Shown here in pieces: positions 1 to 10,947 of a stretch of 64,000 nucleotides of DNA. Under the pieces are notes generated by a model, which worked only from the letters and a program-made list of their open reading frames with translations, was not told where the DNA came from and ran no database searches. The translations under genes were made by a program, and so were the position numbers. The stretch is from Bemisia tabaci (taxonomy: Eukaryota > Arthropoda > Insecta > Hemiptera > Aleyrodidae), in contig NC_092797.1 of assembly GCF_918797505.1 (NCBI RefSeq), positions 48,520,157 through 48,584,156 on the forward strand, read 5' to 3'. Position 1 is the stretch's first letter, and each line of letters opens with the position of its first letter.

Positions 1-1198
1 TTAAAACGAACATTTTATGATGGGGATTTTAGCAGCGTTCGAGTGCACTTACGGTGTTCTGCCTGAGGGCGGTTGTAATCCTCTCCTCCGCGGAGTGATG
101 ATCCTTGGGTTGCAGCCTTATAATTGCTACTTGTTTCGGGATTCCTTTTTACGAGACCGGTAACAACAAAAGTTGGCAACTTAAAAGTTCCCGCCGTCCG
201 GAACGCCTCAGCTTTTTTCGTCGTTCCGCTTTTAATTGCAGAGCTGGGACCCGATCCGCAACGCTGCTGTGTTACCGAATGGAGCAGTAAGTGGCAGAAA
301 TCAGGTTTTGAGGAAATGAACCTAGTACAGCGTCCTTGCAGAAAATTTCATTGTACTTTCGGGGGAAAAAAAGGAGAAAAAACAATAATCATCCGAGGGA
401 CTCAGAAATTGTTCTGATGATTAAAAATTGATAAATTTTACCCTCTACTGCAAAAAAAGGCTGTATTCATATCATGTTAGATAATTTTAAGGTAAAACAT
501 CGGTAGAAAAGAGTGCGATTTTTACTGAAGACAGCAAAAAAAACAGCTCTTTCACCAAAATATTGAATAATTTTCGCTCTAAATTTAGGGAAGGGCTTCA
601 TCAGTTTCTTGTCAGACAAGACAGTAGCCGTGATATCTCTTGTATGCTCGCATTACCACGTTTAAGACACATGCAACATGGTGCCATTTTACCAAAGACA
701 GCCGTACAGCAATAGTAAGTGCAGCTCTCTCGCGGAAAGATATGCTGTTTTGCTTGGAATGACGTACATTGTTTTAGACTCCATGCTATTTTTCAACTCT
801 AGTTCTTTTATAAGTCAATTAGACGAATATTGCTGTTTTAGTTTTCACTTCAGTTAGCTTAGTTGAATTTTAAAGGAAACTCGATTTCCAAAAATTCGAG
901 CGTTACTGCTATCTTCGGTAACACGGCAGTGCGATTTTCACGTGTTTTTTGCCGGATTTCGCGTCTAAATTCGGCAACTCCGCGCTAGAATATCATTTTC
1001 ACATTGAGACCGATTCCCGGCGAGAATTATTTTACTACCACTCGTAATCACTTTTTAAATCGGTCCGGGATTATTCGGATACCTGTTCCTCGCGGAGCAC
1101 GCGTCAATCCGTAATATTATAATTAAAACTTTAAGGATTTCCGCTTGATCTCGATTTCTTTGTAACTGTTTACTCAATTAAAACTCGGCGCCCTCCGC
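1..1198. other. Non-coding, no feature recognised
   Basis: AT-rich sequence with short open frames only (61 and 97 codons near 105-417), which overlap each other in different frames and show no recognisable domain. I see no convincing repeat or RNA gene here. Confidence 0.5.
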
Positions 1199-1203
1199 CG
1201 ACG

Positions 1204-1436
1204 CACAGTGGATCGCGTCAATTAGAGAGGTCGGACATGACATTTTTGACTACAACTACGAATTTCGGTGTTTATTTCGTCACATTTTACATTTCAAGGG
1301 GTGCTTTTGGAAGGCAATTTTACAAGGGAACCAATGGAACCACTTTTAGGACCTCAAAGTTTCGTATAAACGGAGTTATAAGCGCTTAAAGTTTCCAAAT
1401 TTTGTCCGACCTCCACCATTAACTGGATCCATTGTG
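1204..1436. mobile_element. Transib-like non-autonomous element, copy 1
   Basis: A 233-bp element with terminal inverted repeats of about 30 bp. The left end starts CACAGTGGATCG and the right end, read on the other strand, starts CACAATGGATCC. The subterminal block AGGTCGGACA is also inverted. It is flanked by a perfect 5-bp direct repeat CGACG (1199-1203 and 1437-1441). Known Transib elements have ends close to CACWATG and GC-rich 5-bp target duplications, so the class assignment follows from ends plus duplication. No transposase is encoded, so it would depend on one supplied elsewhere. A second copy of exactly the same length lies at 46810-47042. Confidence 0.8.
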
Positions 1437-1650
1437 CGACGCCCCGCGCCTTTCAGCTCGCCGAGTTTTGTTTTCTTGCGTCGATTTATTCATTTCTTGC
1501 ATATCATTTTCATATTTTATGGGGATCGCATCTTCTCTCCGGTACGGATTCTATTTTCTCCCCGTGTTGTCTTTTAATTAGTTTTCCTCCTCCTATGATC
1601 TTCCGGAAACGGTTTCTTTCCTTAGGAGCCTCATATAATTTACATTGTAA

Positions 1651-1898
1651 TTCGTCATTTCTTGCACGAAAGAACGTAGCTGCATCTCAAAATTGTAAAA
1701 TTTTCACGCGCAAATTATGGTTATAGCACAAAACTACTAAGCGTTTCTAATTTCGTAAATTTGTCTACTAATTACAACCAAAAATCAGTGAAATTTTAAA
1801 CCAAAATTCTGCAGTGATGTTGTTGTAAACACTTAATAGTTTGAGTGGATTTTCAATTTTAGAATGGACTTTCGTTCCTTCGTCTGGGAAACAACGAA
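1651..1898. mobile_element. MITE, GAAAGAACGTA-end family, copy 1
   Basis: A 248-bp element with ends in inverted orientation: left TTCGTCATTTCTTGCACG then AAAGAACGTAG, right CTTTCGTTCCTTCGTCTGG then ACAACGAA. Related copies with the same ends are at 43115-43364 and 44434-45060, and a left end only at 26235-26320. It has no coding capacity. I could not define a target duplication, so the superfamily is unknown. Confidence 0.65.
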
Positions 1899-2468
1899 CT
1901 GAGGGATGTTTAAAGGTATCTCCAACATAACATCATAAAAAAGACAGCTTTAAACACTCGAACATATTTCAGTGCAAATTCTTGCAGAAATAGATCATAG
2001 CAAAAGATGACAATGATATGTCCCTGCAAAAAAATGAAAAAAAAAATAGTAGAAAAGAATTTATGATTTGGACAAATTTTATAGGGTAGCACCTCATACC
2101 TTCGTAGGTGCGTCTGTATGTATATTTGTAAAAATAATCGTAAAATTAATGGATGTTAACAAAAATCTTTACGCAATCGTTAAAAATTCCTGCATTCTCT
2201 TGCAAATCGATACAAGATAAAATCTTCAATTTACTGTTTAATGACTCCTTCATAAGATTTAAAAATCATGACCCTGTTTCTCGAAAATACATTTATTTTA
2301 GTTGTTTATGAGAATGTGTGGTGTCAGGAACGCTAACTGTCATTGTTCCATGTTTGTTTTCGAAATTTTCACTCCAAATTTTTTAAAGGAGAGTGATGAA
2401 AAGGAATGGCATCTAAATGGATACTGGAAAATGCATCGTGAAAGCATCACAATGATAGGAGGCATTTT
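1899..2468. other. Non-coding, no feature recognised
   Basis: AT-rich sequence after the MITE. A 60-codon minus-strand frame (1910-2092) is rich in Phe and Ile because it reads A-rich DNA backwards; it is not a credible gene. Confidence 0.45.
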
Positions 2469-2544
2469 GTAAGCGTAATAATCTCGTGAGCCCTGTATTT
2501 CCCAACTCAGTAGAGAATCAAGAGCTCATGAGTTTCACGCTTAC
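2469..2544. repeat. Small imperfect foldback
   Basis: The left arm GTAAGCGTAATAATCTCGTG pairs with the right arm, whose complement reads GTAAGCGTGAAACTCATG, over a loop of about 30 bp. It vaguely resembles the GGGCTCATG foldback family at 10573, 18619, 35325 and 58277 but is too diverged to assign. Confidence 0.4.
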
Positions 2545-3444
2545 AGTATCTACTTCCACCCTCCAATCCTAGTGAGCGGTGCGACTCTATCATTCAGCAA
2601 TTTATCAAATTTATGCTAATAACCGGTCCCTCTGTCTTGGTGTGCTCTCGCGACTTAGCCTCAAACGATCGATGCGAAATTATGCGTTTGGTAGACTGTC
2701 ACAAAGAAATAAAGATTAGTCTCGGATGAAACCGCCCTTTTATTTTCTTTCCGCCTTGAATGGAGAAGGAAAACTTGAGCGACCAAGTTAGATCTCCTAT
2801 TTAAGCTTGACGGTGCTCTGAAGACTTCAGTTCATCAGGGCCCATCCACTATTTCAGTAAAAATTCAATTCCATTATCAGAAATTGTCAATGTTAACCTT
2901 TGAAGAACTCTAAAGTCGGATAGTAAAGATAAGGAAAGGTATTCTTAACTAAAACTTGTTTATTTCCAGAAATGGGTCTCTCTGAGCTAACGACATGAGT
3001 TTCACCGGCGTGTTGCTTTTCAGGGTTGTGTAGATTTGGATCGTTCAGATCGAAAACGACACAACTCTGGAAAACTCCTTCTATTGCAGATTAACTGTGT
3101 TTTTATAGTCAGATGCAACTTTTGTTTACCTATGGTTTGATTTTTCCAACCTTTTAATTCATTTCGAACCTCTCACAAGGTTAAAATCTGCAGATTGTGT
3201 TACATCAGGAGACAACTCATCTGGAGTCTCCTTTCACTTCTATTCTCGAGAGGAAAAGGCAAAAACTTCGGTATCTATGTATTTTACTTTTTCTATGACA
3301 GATTAAAAATATACACCAATAACTTTTCAGAATCATTAAGAAATACCGGATCAAATCACATTTTACGTCTTGTGTTTTGTTTTTTTTTTTATTCTCCTTA
3401 GAGTTAGGTTCTTTCCGAACCAGAAAACTCATTTGGTTTCGGTA
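2545..3444. other. Non-coding, no feature recognised
   Basis: AT-rich sequence. Open frames at 3195-3401 (+) and 3217-3492 (-) overlap on opposite strands, are under 92 codons and have low-complexity composition. Nothing else is seen. Confidence 0.45.
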
Positions 3445-3697
3445 TTTGGACCGCGTTGAGCAGAAAGGAACCAAGGAATCTGCCATTGCCAAATTTTACT
3501 GACCAATTTCATTTCTTACATCGAAAAGGTTATGTCGACTTTGTGAACAGTGAATTTTTTGCATAGTAAGAAGCAAAGTTCTTCAAATTTTCAAAGGAAT
3601 CTGCACAAACGTTCTCTTTTAGAAAATTAAACTTCCAATAGTTAAATTGTGCTGCAGCTGATGTGGCTTGATTTCTTTCAGCTAAACGTGGTCCATA
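3445..3697. mobile_element. MITE, GGACCGCGTT-end family, copy 1
   Basis: The left end TTTGGACCGCGTTGAGCAG followed by AAAGGAACCAAG is inverted at the right end, which contains CTTGATTTCTTTCAGC then TAAACGTGGTCC. It is about 250 bp and non-coding. A better preserved copy of similar size lies at 60091-60331. The flanking duplication is not clear. Confidence 0.6.
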
Positions 3698-3899
3698 TTT
3701 TTTATTATTATACATTCACAAGCTTGTAATTCCAAAAATAATGCAAATAACAATATAACAAGCCATCCATGCAAGCATTGATCGAACATCCTGGAAATAC
3801 TCGTCCTTTTAGAACGGAAGGCGCGGGATACAATAGTTTCGCCTCTTATGCAGGCCAAATTGCATAACCGATGAATTGAAGGATCATTAAATGTTAAAT

Positions 3900-3947
3900 G
3901 TTGCTACAGCTAATGTGCCTTGGTTAATTTCTGCTAAACGCGGTGCA
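3900..3947. mobile_element. MITE, GGACCGCGTT-end family, right end only
   Basis: This segment (GCTACAGCTAATGTGCCTTG, then TTTCTGCTAAACGCGGTGC) matches the right end of the element at 3445-3697, about 250 bp away in the same orientation. No left end was found, so it is a truncated copy or part of a local duplication. Confidence 0.45.
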
Positions 3948-4883
3948 CTTATGTCCTGTTAGGCCAAGAAGAAGGAACTCCAAGTAACATCCAAACTCTG
4001 TGCGCTCTTTTCGCTAAGCACATGAGTAACTTTTCAATGACAAAAAAGTCGATCAGCAGAGCGATATTTGTCAAAAGAAAAACAAACATCGAGGAGAGTG
4101 TAACGGGAGGAAATAAATCAAAGACACCAAGACAAAGCCGATAAAGTTTAATTTGTTACAGTGTGAAAAATAAGCTTTCATATATTCACCGCCCCAGGGA
4201 AGAGGGGGTGGCTTCGCGGAGAGCTGCTTTTTCGCTTTGCAGCGATATAAAAAGGGGCTTTGATTCCGCTTTTTTCCTGCGCTTTACAGAAGGAAATTAT
4301 ATAGTGTTATGATTAGCATATTAAGTGCGCGTCTTAAGTGCCGACAGATGTTTTAGCGGGAGCAACTGTTAATCCAACTTTTCGCTCATAAAAACTGCCC
4401 CTGCTCTTTTCTTTCCTCTTTTTTTTCGCTCGAAATTTATTGCTGACTTTATTTTAAAAGTGTGAAATATTTGCGCCTCGTTTTCTTTAATATCTTCCCG
4501 GAGAAAGGGTTGCTCCTTGGATTCTTGCGCTCCCCTTTGTTGAGAAAAAGTCGAGGTGTCTTAATGTGCGTCGTTGAGGAACTAGAGGGCATATCCATTC
4601 TTGAAACATATGCTACGTAATTTTTAACTTTTGCGTCCTCCTTTGATAACTAATGGGTCAGCTCTACGTGTCGCGAAATCGTATTTTATTTTTGTATCGT
4701 TAGTTTACGCATGTCACAGAATCGTATTTCGACTGAAATTAATCTCGACTTGAACTGGATAAGCGAAAAATTGTATGGTTGTAGGTAAAGACCCAATTTC
4801 AGAAAAAATTTCCTTTTTTCCAAAATATTAAAAATTTTGAAGAAAATCTCACAAAATGTGAAACGATGGCCATGCAGCAATAC
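3948..4883. other. Non-coding, no feature recognised
   Basis: AT-rich sequence with a slightly GC-richer patch near 4190-4230. Overlapping minus-strand frames at 4686-5011 run into the hAT-like element that follows and are not credible genes. Confidence 0.45.
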
Positions 4884-5029
4884 CGTCTAACCAGGGCCGA
4901 ATTAAGGAGATTGCCACATGGGCCAGGGGCCACGCCCCATGGCGGCAAATTTTTCAAGTTTTTTAAATGTAGGTATAAAAAAAAATCGGATTCAGAAAAA
5001 AAAATTATCAAATAGAAAAGGGGACAAAA

Positions 5030-5048
5030 TCTCTCTCTCTCTCTCTCT
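5030..5048. repeat. (CT)n microsatellite
   Basis: A run of about nine CT dinucleotides inside the hAT-like element. Confidence 0.9.
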
Positions 5049-5237
5049 GAGAGTATAGTAATTTCTTATTTTATCGTTTTTCGGTGATAAAAGTGACAGC
5101 ATCTTTAATTAGTCGAGTTAAGAGGCGAATTAAACACGGACTTTGGCCTGGAGCTCAGCGCAGAGAGGAATGATGATGAGGACTTGAGATGAAAAGCAGA
5201 AGCCCTCGGCACTGCGGTCGATATGTAACACATATTA

Positions 5238-5372
5238 GCGCCTACAAGACTGCATGAATACTTCACCCATTGCGTCAAACACAGTGCGCCGGTCAGGAGC
5301 AGTTGGCGTGAAACGCGTAGCGCCTACAAGACTGCAGGAATACTTCACGCATTGCGTCAAACACAGAGCGAT
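5238..5372. repeat. 82-bp tandem duplication with hairpin-core module
   Basis: The block starting GCGCCTACAAGACTGCA and continuing through TACTTCACGCATTGCG occurs at 5238 and again at 5320, a period of 82 bp. The same module (GGCGCCTACAA then TACTTCACGCATTGCG) makes up each arm of the hairpins at 15069-15142 and 30423-30498, but here it is in direct rather than inverted orientation. Its presence in otherwise different elements suggests exchange between them. Confidence 0.75.
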
Positions 5373-6052
5373 CAGCCGGGCGCAGCGGCGGAAGTTAAAA
5401 TTATTAAACCACATTAATGTTTGTCCTTTCAATTTTTTGGTTCATTTCTTATACACGGCGGACCTTGTTCACACAGAGATATGTTTACGGAACTTAACTT
5501 TCGCGCAAAGTTCCGTGAAATTTTGCTAATAGTGTTGACAGGGCGTTCGCAAAAAATGTACTCAACACGAGTAGGTAAACGCGGCTTATGCACCCCTCCC
5601 CCTCCGGCACGTTCACTTGATGGTTTTTATTGATGTTTCAAAACGAATGAGAAGGGGCGGCAAAAAACAGGCGGCTCATGGGCGGAAAGTAGGTAAATCC
5701 GGCCCTGCGAATAACTTATAATTTTGGCAAACGAGAGTTAGTAACTTTGCCGCATTCTACAGTACAACATACACAAGCTAATAATTTTAGATTTTTCCCA
5801 ATTCTATATAGGACCGCTGTAATGTATGAAAAATTTGCAAATCTAACCCAAAAATTAATAAGTGGCTAAGTTTTCTCTTCGTCCTGCAGATAGGCGGTAA
5901 TGCTCCTTAGCTATTGCTATTGGTAACCCTTTAAAAAATGTTGAGAATTTAGGAATTACAACCCAATTAAATTATGCGATTTTAAGTATCTGTGTCATCA
6001 TTCTCTCTTGCATTCAGACTGTTTGTAAAAGAGCCTCAATGGCAAGGCTAAG

Positions 6053-6462
6053 CACTGAAAAAAATCTCGGTGTATTTACTAAGAAAAGGGTAAAATTACC
6101 AAGAATTCAGGGTTTTATTTGATCCCCGTTTTTTCTTGGTAAAATTACCATTTATGGAATTGGTAATTTTGCCGAGAAATCTCGGTAAAATATTGAACTT
6201 TCTCTGTAATTTTACCGGACCTTGGTAAAAACGCCAATATTTTTTATCGGCTGTGGTAGAATTACTGAGATAAAATGGCAAAGTTACCGGGAATTGATTA
6301 ACAATAAAAGAGGTATTCTTACCTGAGAAAAAAAGTAAAAATATCGGTTTTTAGGTAAACTTACCAGTCTGTCTTGATAAAATTACCAATAATTGGTAAA
6401 AAAGTGAGATGGTAAAGGCACCAACGGACCTTGGTAAAAACGCCGAGAATTTTTTTTCAGTG
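6053..6462. mobile_element. MITE built from GGTAAAATTACC motifs, 15-bp flanking repeat
   Basis: A 410-bp element with inverted ends CACTGAAAAAAATCTCGG and CCGAGAATTTTTTTTCAGTG. The interior is a dense series of GGTAAAATTACC-like self-complementary motifs. The flanks AATGGCAAGGCTAAG (6038-6052) and AATGCCAAGGCTAAG (6463-6477) match at 14 of 15 positions, much longer than the usual 2-9 bp target duplication. Open frames inside it are by-products of the repeat. Confidence 0.7.
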
Positions 6463-6800
6463 AATGCCAAGGCTAAGGCTCTGCTGAGGAAAACTTTGAA
6501 TCTCCAGATTCCACACGTAGGAATCCTCCTCCGCCTCCTTCAATTAGTGCTCTCTCATCTTGTCAATGAGTGTACCGTGTAGGACCCCTCCGCGCGTTGG
6601 CTTCTGTCTCTGAATCGTGGCCCCGTTTAATCCCTTGATTTGCCCATTTTTCCGGCAAGTGTCCTCTCCAGGTGTGAACACTGATCGTAAACAGGGACTA
6701 AGAATCTTGCGAACACGACATTGAATAGTTCGTGTCCAACGGCCTTTACTCCGTTGCCAAATGGTTTACCAATCTGAAAACGACTCCTTCGCCCAAATAG
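6463..6800. other. Non-coding, no feature recognised
   Basis: Apart from the 15-bp flank repeat at its start, I see no repeat, RNA gene or coding signal in this stretch. Confidence 0.4.
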
Positions 6801-6940
6801 ACTTCATTTTGCAATTTGGAACTTCAATATCTGCCTTAGTTTAGAGACATCGTATGCACTATTAGCTTCCCCTATGCACGTGCTGTTTTTTTACAAATAA
6901 GCCGTAGATTGTATAATCGGATTGCAACATGTCGTCCAAT
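6801..6940. mobile_element. MITE, CATTTTGCAATT-end family, copy
   Basis: The left end ACTTCATTTTGCAATTTGG then AACTTCAATATCTGCC and the degraded right end ATTGCAACATGTCGTCCAAT match the family best seen at 57556-57700. The inner TTAGTTTAGAGACATCGTAT and GTATGCACTATTAGCTTCCC regions are also conserved in that copy. Confidence 0.65.
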
Positions 6941-7016
6941 TTATAGATTGAATCGATTGATTCATAGACTGTATTATATCAATTCCCCGAAGGACTCTGG
7001 TAGGATTGGGGATTTC

Positions 7017-7219
7017 ACTTTAGACGGAAAAAGGTGTTAGGGGTTATCCCCTAAAATTGGGGTACTACCCCAATTTGTTGGATGATAAAGGCTTTTCCAA
7101 TTGATTGTGGAAGTACCGCAACATTTGGTTTAGTAATCTAATTTATTGGTGTACTACCACGATTAATTGGAATTGTCCAAATATGGTCTTAATCCCTACC
7201 TTTTTTTTATCTGTGTGCA
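7017..7219. mobile_element. Small foldback element with GGGGT/ACCCC motifs
   Basis: The left end contains ACGGAAAAAGGTGTTAGGGG and the right end contains AATCCCTACCTTTTTTTTAT in inverse relation. The interior carries smaller self-complementary blocks (AATTGGGGTACTACCCCAATT; AACCAAATT-type). It is about 200 bp with no coding capacity. Boundaries are approximate. Confidence 0.5.
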
Positions 7220-7877
7220 TTGAAAGATAAGAAAAAATTTCGATTGTTGCAAAAAGTGCCCATTTGGAGGGTTTAAAAGAAGTCACATTTCACAATTACA
7301 GGACCAAAAAGTTCATATTTTTGGGAATTAAGTAACTTTGACCAAAATATTTGCCCTTCTTGATGAATTCAGTTTTTCCGCGTTCGGAACTTTTTCCCCC
7401 GAGTTGAGCACTTTTCGGAGCAAGCCATTCGAATCGATTTTTTCCCGTTGAGAAAATTCTCAGCCGACGCGACTTAAAAAAATGACAACATTGCACTGGT
7501 CCGTACCATGGACACCCATAGATAAGCATCTCGGGTCGCGGCAATCGGGGAATCCTTCGGGGCTACCGCATTCCCATTGACGCGCAATTACGGTCAAAAC
7601 GCTCGAAAAACACACACTAAAACACTGGACAGGAACTGTGTTTCCAATGTCCGACACTTGGGATATTGGTCGTGCGAGCCACGCTATCCCATCGATAAAC
7701 TTTCTTTAATTGGGAACCCCGATCCCCCCCTCCCGGGACCTGGACCCCGGGCCTTGCGACAACACTCTTTTGACCCTCCTGCCGCATTGCCGTTTTCCTC
7801 CATCAACGTTTCGATTCTGTGGAAGAAGTCTCATCGTTTTTTTTTTATTTTATCGTGTCTCAGAAATAAAGCTCTTT
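7220..7877. other. Non-coding, no feature recognised
   Basis: Mixed composition with a C-rich patch near 7720-7760. Overlapping open frames on both strands (7296-7961) are short and have no recognisable domain. Confidence 0.4.
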
Positions 7878-8256
7878 ACCGAAAAAAACTGTGGTAGTAT
7901 GAACCGAAGTTCGGTGTTCTTGTCATCCCAATCGATTCGGTTCGTGATATCGAACTTTTGATTTTTCAATGGAACTCTCGGTTTGTCAAATGGAACTTTC
8001 GATTTGTCAAATGGAACTTTCGGTTTGTCAAATCGAATTTTTACGGTAAATTGAACTGACGAAATAAGTTCGGTCATATATGCAGAACGTTCGGTTTGTC
8101 AAATCGAACTTTTGGTTAGTCAAATCGAACTTGTACGGAAAATTAAACTGAATATGCAGTACGTTTGGTTACACAAACCGAAGTTCAGCTCGTCAAACCG
8201 AATAGTTGGAATGACATGGAACACTGAGCGTTCGGTTCATATGAATTTTTTTTTCA
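7878..8256. mobile_element. Foldback element with internal 21-bp minisatellite
   Basis: The left end (GAAAAAAACTGTGG then TATGAACCGAA) is inverted at the right end (TTCGGTTCATATGAA then a T run). The interior is an array of related units with the core TTCGGTTTGTCAAAT, with three exact-period 21-bp units at 7971-8033. Units appear in both orientations, giving strong self-complementarity. Read on the minus strand the 21-bp unit encodes a seven-residue repeat (VPFDKPK-like) in a 75-codon frame; I consider that a by-product. Confidence 0.6.
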
Positions 8257-9807
8257 ATTATGTTCAAAAACTACCCGATTTGGAAAAACGTTGGTTTTCT
8301 TTAGCAGTGTCTCACGCGTCAATAAAAGCCAGAAAATATAAGGGAATTTGGTGTCATCAAGAAAAATCAGGAAAATCGGTTATGGATCAGGAAATGCCGA
8401 GTGCGTGAAACAATTTTTAACTTCATGCAGTTCATGGCTGGAAAAAATGACTAATTTTATTAAATTCATGAAATATGTTGGTTTTTAAAATCAAACAACT
8501 TGCGTCAAAATATTTTCCATTCATCGAAAATTTTAGGCTGAATTTGGTGATGGTCCGGAGATGAGCAGTTGGGCTTTTTTTCGAAACACGGTAGTCCAAT
8601 TCTTAAATTTCGTTTTACAATTATTGTTAGTTATCACTGTCAATTTTTGTCGAAGAAAAGTAACTTTTCTCTTCAGCGCAACTGGAGATCAGTCCATAAA
8701 CGAGTTCCCTCAACCTTCGTTAGCAAGTCACCCACTCCAAAAAAGGAGATAAAATTTGCCAATTTTTTATCTTTCTGTGAAATTTAGCGGGAGTAGAATG
8801 TTTTAAAAACATTTTGTTGACATGTTGGCAACGTTGTTTGTAGCTTTTAACTCCCACGAAAAAACAAAAGTTTGAGAGCTGATTCAGTGTTAATTGGGGG
8901 TCTCCTTATTCAGATTCCCCATAACCCCTCTCCCCCTCCCCCTACCGCTATCATACGATCTTCTGCGGTTTGTCCGATCAAATCTACCGCTGTTCTACAG
9001 TACCTTCCTCAACCTCAACCTCAAGGTTAGCGAAGAACCGTTACCCATGCTTTCAGAGAAAGTACCCGCGCAAACTGAATTATCTGGAGGGGCCAATTTG
9101 GTCAATCAAAATCAATCTAAAGTGGGATACTCATTGTCAGGGCTTGCTATCTTTGCGTGGTAAAATTCAAGTAACTTGTCTCCACTTGAACTGCACGTGG
9201 TGTTACTTTTGTGATAAAGCTCCTAAAAATATTTGAGTTTTCCAGATAGTCTGTTTTTCTTTTTAGATAATGATACATAGTACTCAATTACTTAGGAACT
9301 TTATTAGATAAGAAGTCATAACGACATGCCAATTCCTCTTCTTGTTTTCTTAGCTTTGAATCGTGTAAACCGTAATTTTGGACCTTAGTTTTTACTGCTT
9401 TCAGTGACATGCTACGGTGTCTCAACATTTGTAATTTTCGTTATCCGGTAAAATTTTACAACGACTTGTAAAAACTAAGAAATGTATGTGAAAGTGTACG
9501 TCTTTCATTCCTCCTCATTCTTTATTGTCCAGTTTTTTTAAAAAAAAAATTACTTCAAACCATCTATCTTCTCTCTTTTTCAAACCGTCTGAACACAATT
9601 AGTTGCACGTTCACCATGGTATTTTCGTTTCTGCTTATTTATTTTTTTCCGACCGAAACTGGGCACGCGAGAAGCCCAGATCTTCGTATTTTATTCATGT
9701 TTTTTCGTAACAACCAGCCCTTTTAACTCGTACTTTAACCCTTGTTTCTTTTGATACTTCTTTACAGTCGGTTTAAAACTGTACATGCTGCCCCTTCGAT
9801 ATTAACT
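8257..9807. other. Non-coding, no feature recognised
   Basis: About 1.5 kb of AT-rich DNA with a C-rich patch near 8925-8945. Several overlapping frames under 90 codons show no domain. Confidence 0.4.
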
Positions 9808-9891
9808 CTGTATTTTTTGTCTGTTGCAGGTGAGTGTCTTTTAAAATCATTTCCGCATGTCAAGAAAGCAGTACTTACACTTTTGGTAAGT
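9808..9891 (+). other. Candidate recursive splice site (ratchet point) 1
   Basis: A T-rich tract (TGTATTTTTTGTCTGTTG) ends in CAG at 9827-9829 and is joined directly to GTGAGT at 9830-9835, so a 3' and a 5' splice site abut with no exon between them. A branch-like TTAAC lies about 22 nt upstream. A second strong 5' motif, GTAAGT, starts at 9886, outlining a possible 56-nt cryptic exon (9830-9885). This layout is known for recursive splicing in long introns of Drosophila genes. The 56-nt segment is not a multiple of three and contains stops, so retention would break a message. Confidence 0.6.
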
Positions 9892-10572
9892 TTTTGTTGG
9901 TATTTTTTGTTTCACCATTAGTCCGGTAACAAGGATGAAAACAAGAGGTGCCTGCTGCAGTACAGACGTTTAAAAACATAAACTTTTTCAACCCCTAAAT
10001 AATTTTTTGGTACACTACTCTAGGAGTGGAGGGGCAATCGGCCACATCAACCAAGATTTTGATGTTCCATACAGTCCAAATACATTTGTCTCTTATACCG
10101 CGGCTTCGGTTTGTCTTTAAAAACATAAACATCTAAACAAACTTTCCACAATTTGCGAGTTCGGATGATTTCATAAAACCGCCACGCTTCTTTTCAGTAT
10201 TTAATTCGAGGGGCTTGGAGTACAAGGCGAAAAAGTGCGCAGTTTTTGCTATTTCGAGAAATACATGTTTGGAGCTTCGAAATTTTATGACTCCTCGTGA
10301 TGGAAAGGAAGTTCAGACTGACAAGATGCTTAAAAATTGGAATTTGGGAGCGAATTTATCACAGAATAAACATTAAGACTAGTCTCAATTGAAATTACTA
10401 ATACCTCAATTTTTACAAAAACTGCACTTATGCACCTTGTCCTCCAATCCCCTCATTTGTCTTTTTTCTCGTGGAACATTCAATACCTGATCGTTGGACG
10501 CATCGAAACGCTGCCTCTGAACGTACGTATCTGAAACTTTCGAGCCCGGGCTACTCGTCTCTAATCTGACCC
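9892..10572. other. Non-coding, presumed intronic
   Basis: AT-rich, with no repeat or coding signal recognised. It directly follows the candidate ratchet point. Confidence 0.4.
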
Positions 10573-10660
10573 AAGGGCGTATCTCAATTTTCTCCTGAGC
10601 CGTATTCTCCATATTACTCAATGTTTTTCGGGGCTCATGTGGGAATGGAGATACGCCTTT
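10573..10660. repeat. GGGCTCATG foldback family, copy 1
   Basis: The left arm AAGGGCGTATCTCAATTTTC then TGAGCC is inverted on the right as GGGGCTCATGTGGGAATGG then AGATACGCCTTT. Arms are about 32 bp. Related copies are at 18619-18708, 35325-35404 and 58277-58374. The conserved arms and variable loop suggest a very small MITE or a mobile hairpin. Confidence 0.6.
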
Positions 10661-10947
10661 CGGTGAGAAGAGCAACGTGTTCCCAGTTCGGAGACGGCGG
10701 CAATTTGTCGCGGACGGTTTCTCGCACTTTCATCTGGTGGCGGGTAATCTATCGCCGCGTTGGCCGCGCGGCGAGCGAGAGTCGAGTCGAGGGTAGAAAG
10801 TGTCGAACGTCGAATGTGAGGACGCGTCCAGCTCCATATTTCGTGCGCGCGTCCGAATAAATCAGGGAAGCGTAGCCCTTCCCGACGTCCACCACGTCCA
10901 TCCCGGATTCGCCGCCGACGTTGCCGAGATAGACTTGAAGCAACGTG

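Larger units (their letters stand above)
4892..5707. mobile_element. hAT-like non-autonomous element, 816 bp
   Basis: The left end CAGGGCCGAATTAAGGAG is matched in inverse at the right end, whose complement reads CAGGGCCGGATTTACC. Subterminal GCCACATGGG/GGCGGC-type sequence is partly inverted too. The flanks CGTCTAAC (4884-4891) and CGAATAAC (5708-5715) agree at 6 of 8 positions, as expected for an old 8-bp hAT duplication. CAGGGCCGGATT-type ends are typical of hAT elements. It contains no transposase frame. Inside are a CT microsatellite (5030-5048) and a two-copy 82-bp tandem repeat (5238-5372). Confidence 0.7.

Noticed and set aside
6310..6335. Minus-strand AG|GTAAGA ratchet-like junction near 6322/6323
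   Set aside because: It lies inside the GGTAAAATTACC MITE, whose repeated motif creates such junctions, and is on the opposite strand to the three better sites.
7850..8077. Minus-strand peptide with a VPFDKPK-type seven-residue repeat
   Set aside because: It is the translation of a 21-bp DNA minisatellite inside a foldback element.
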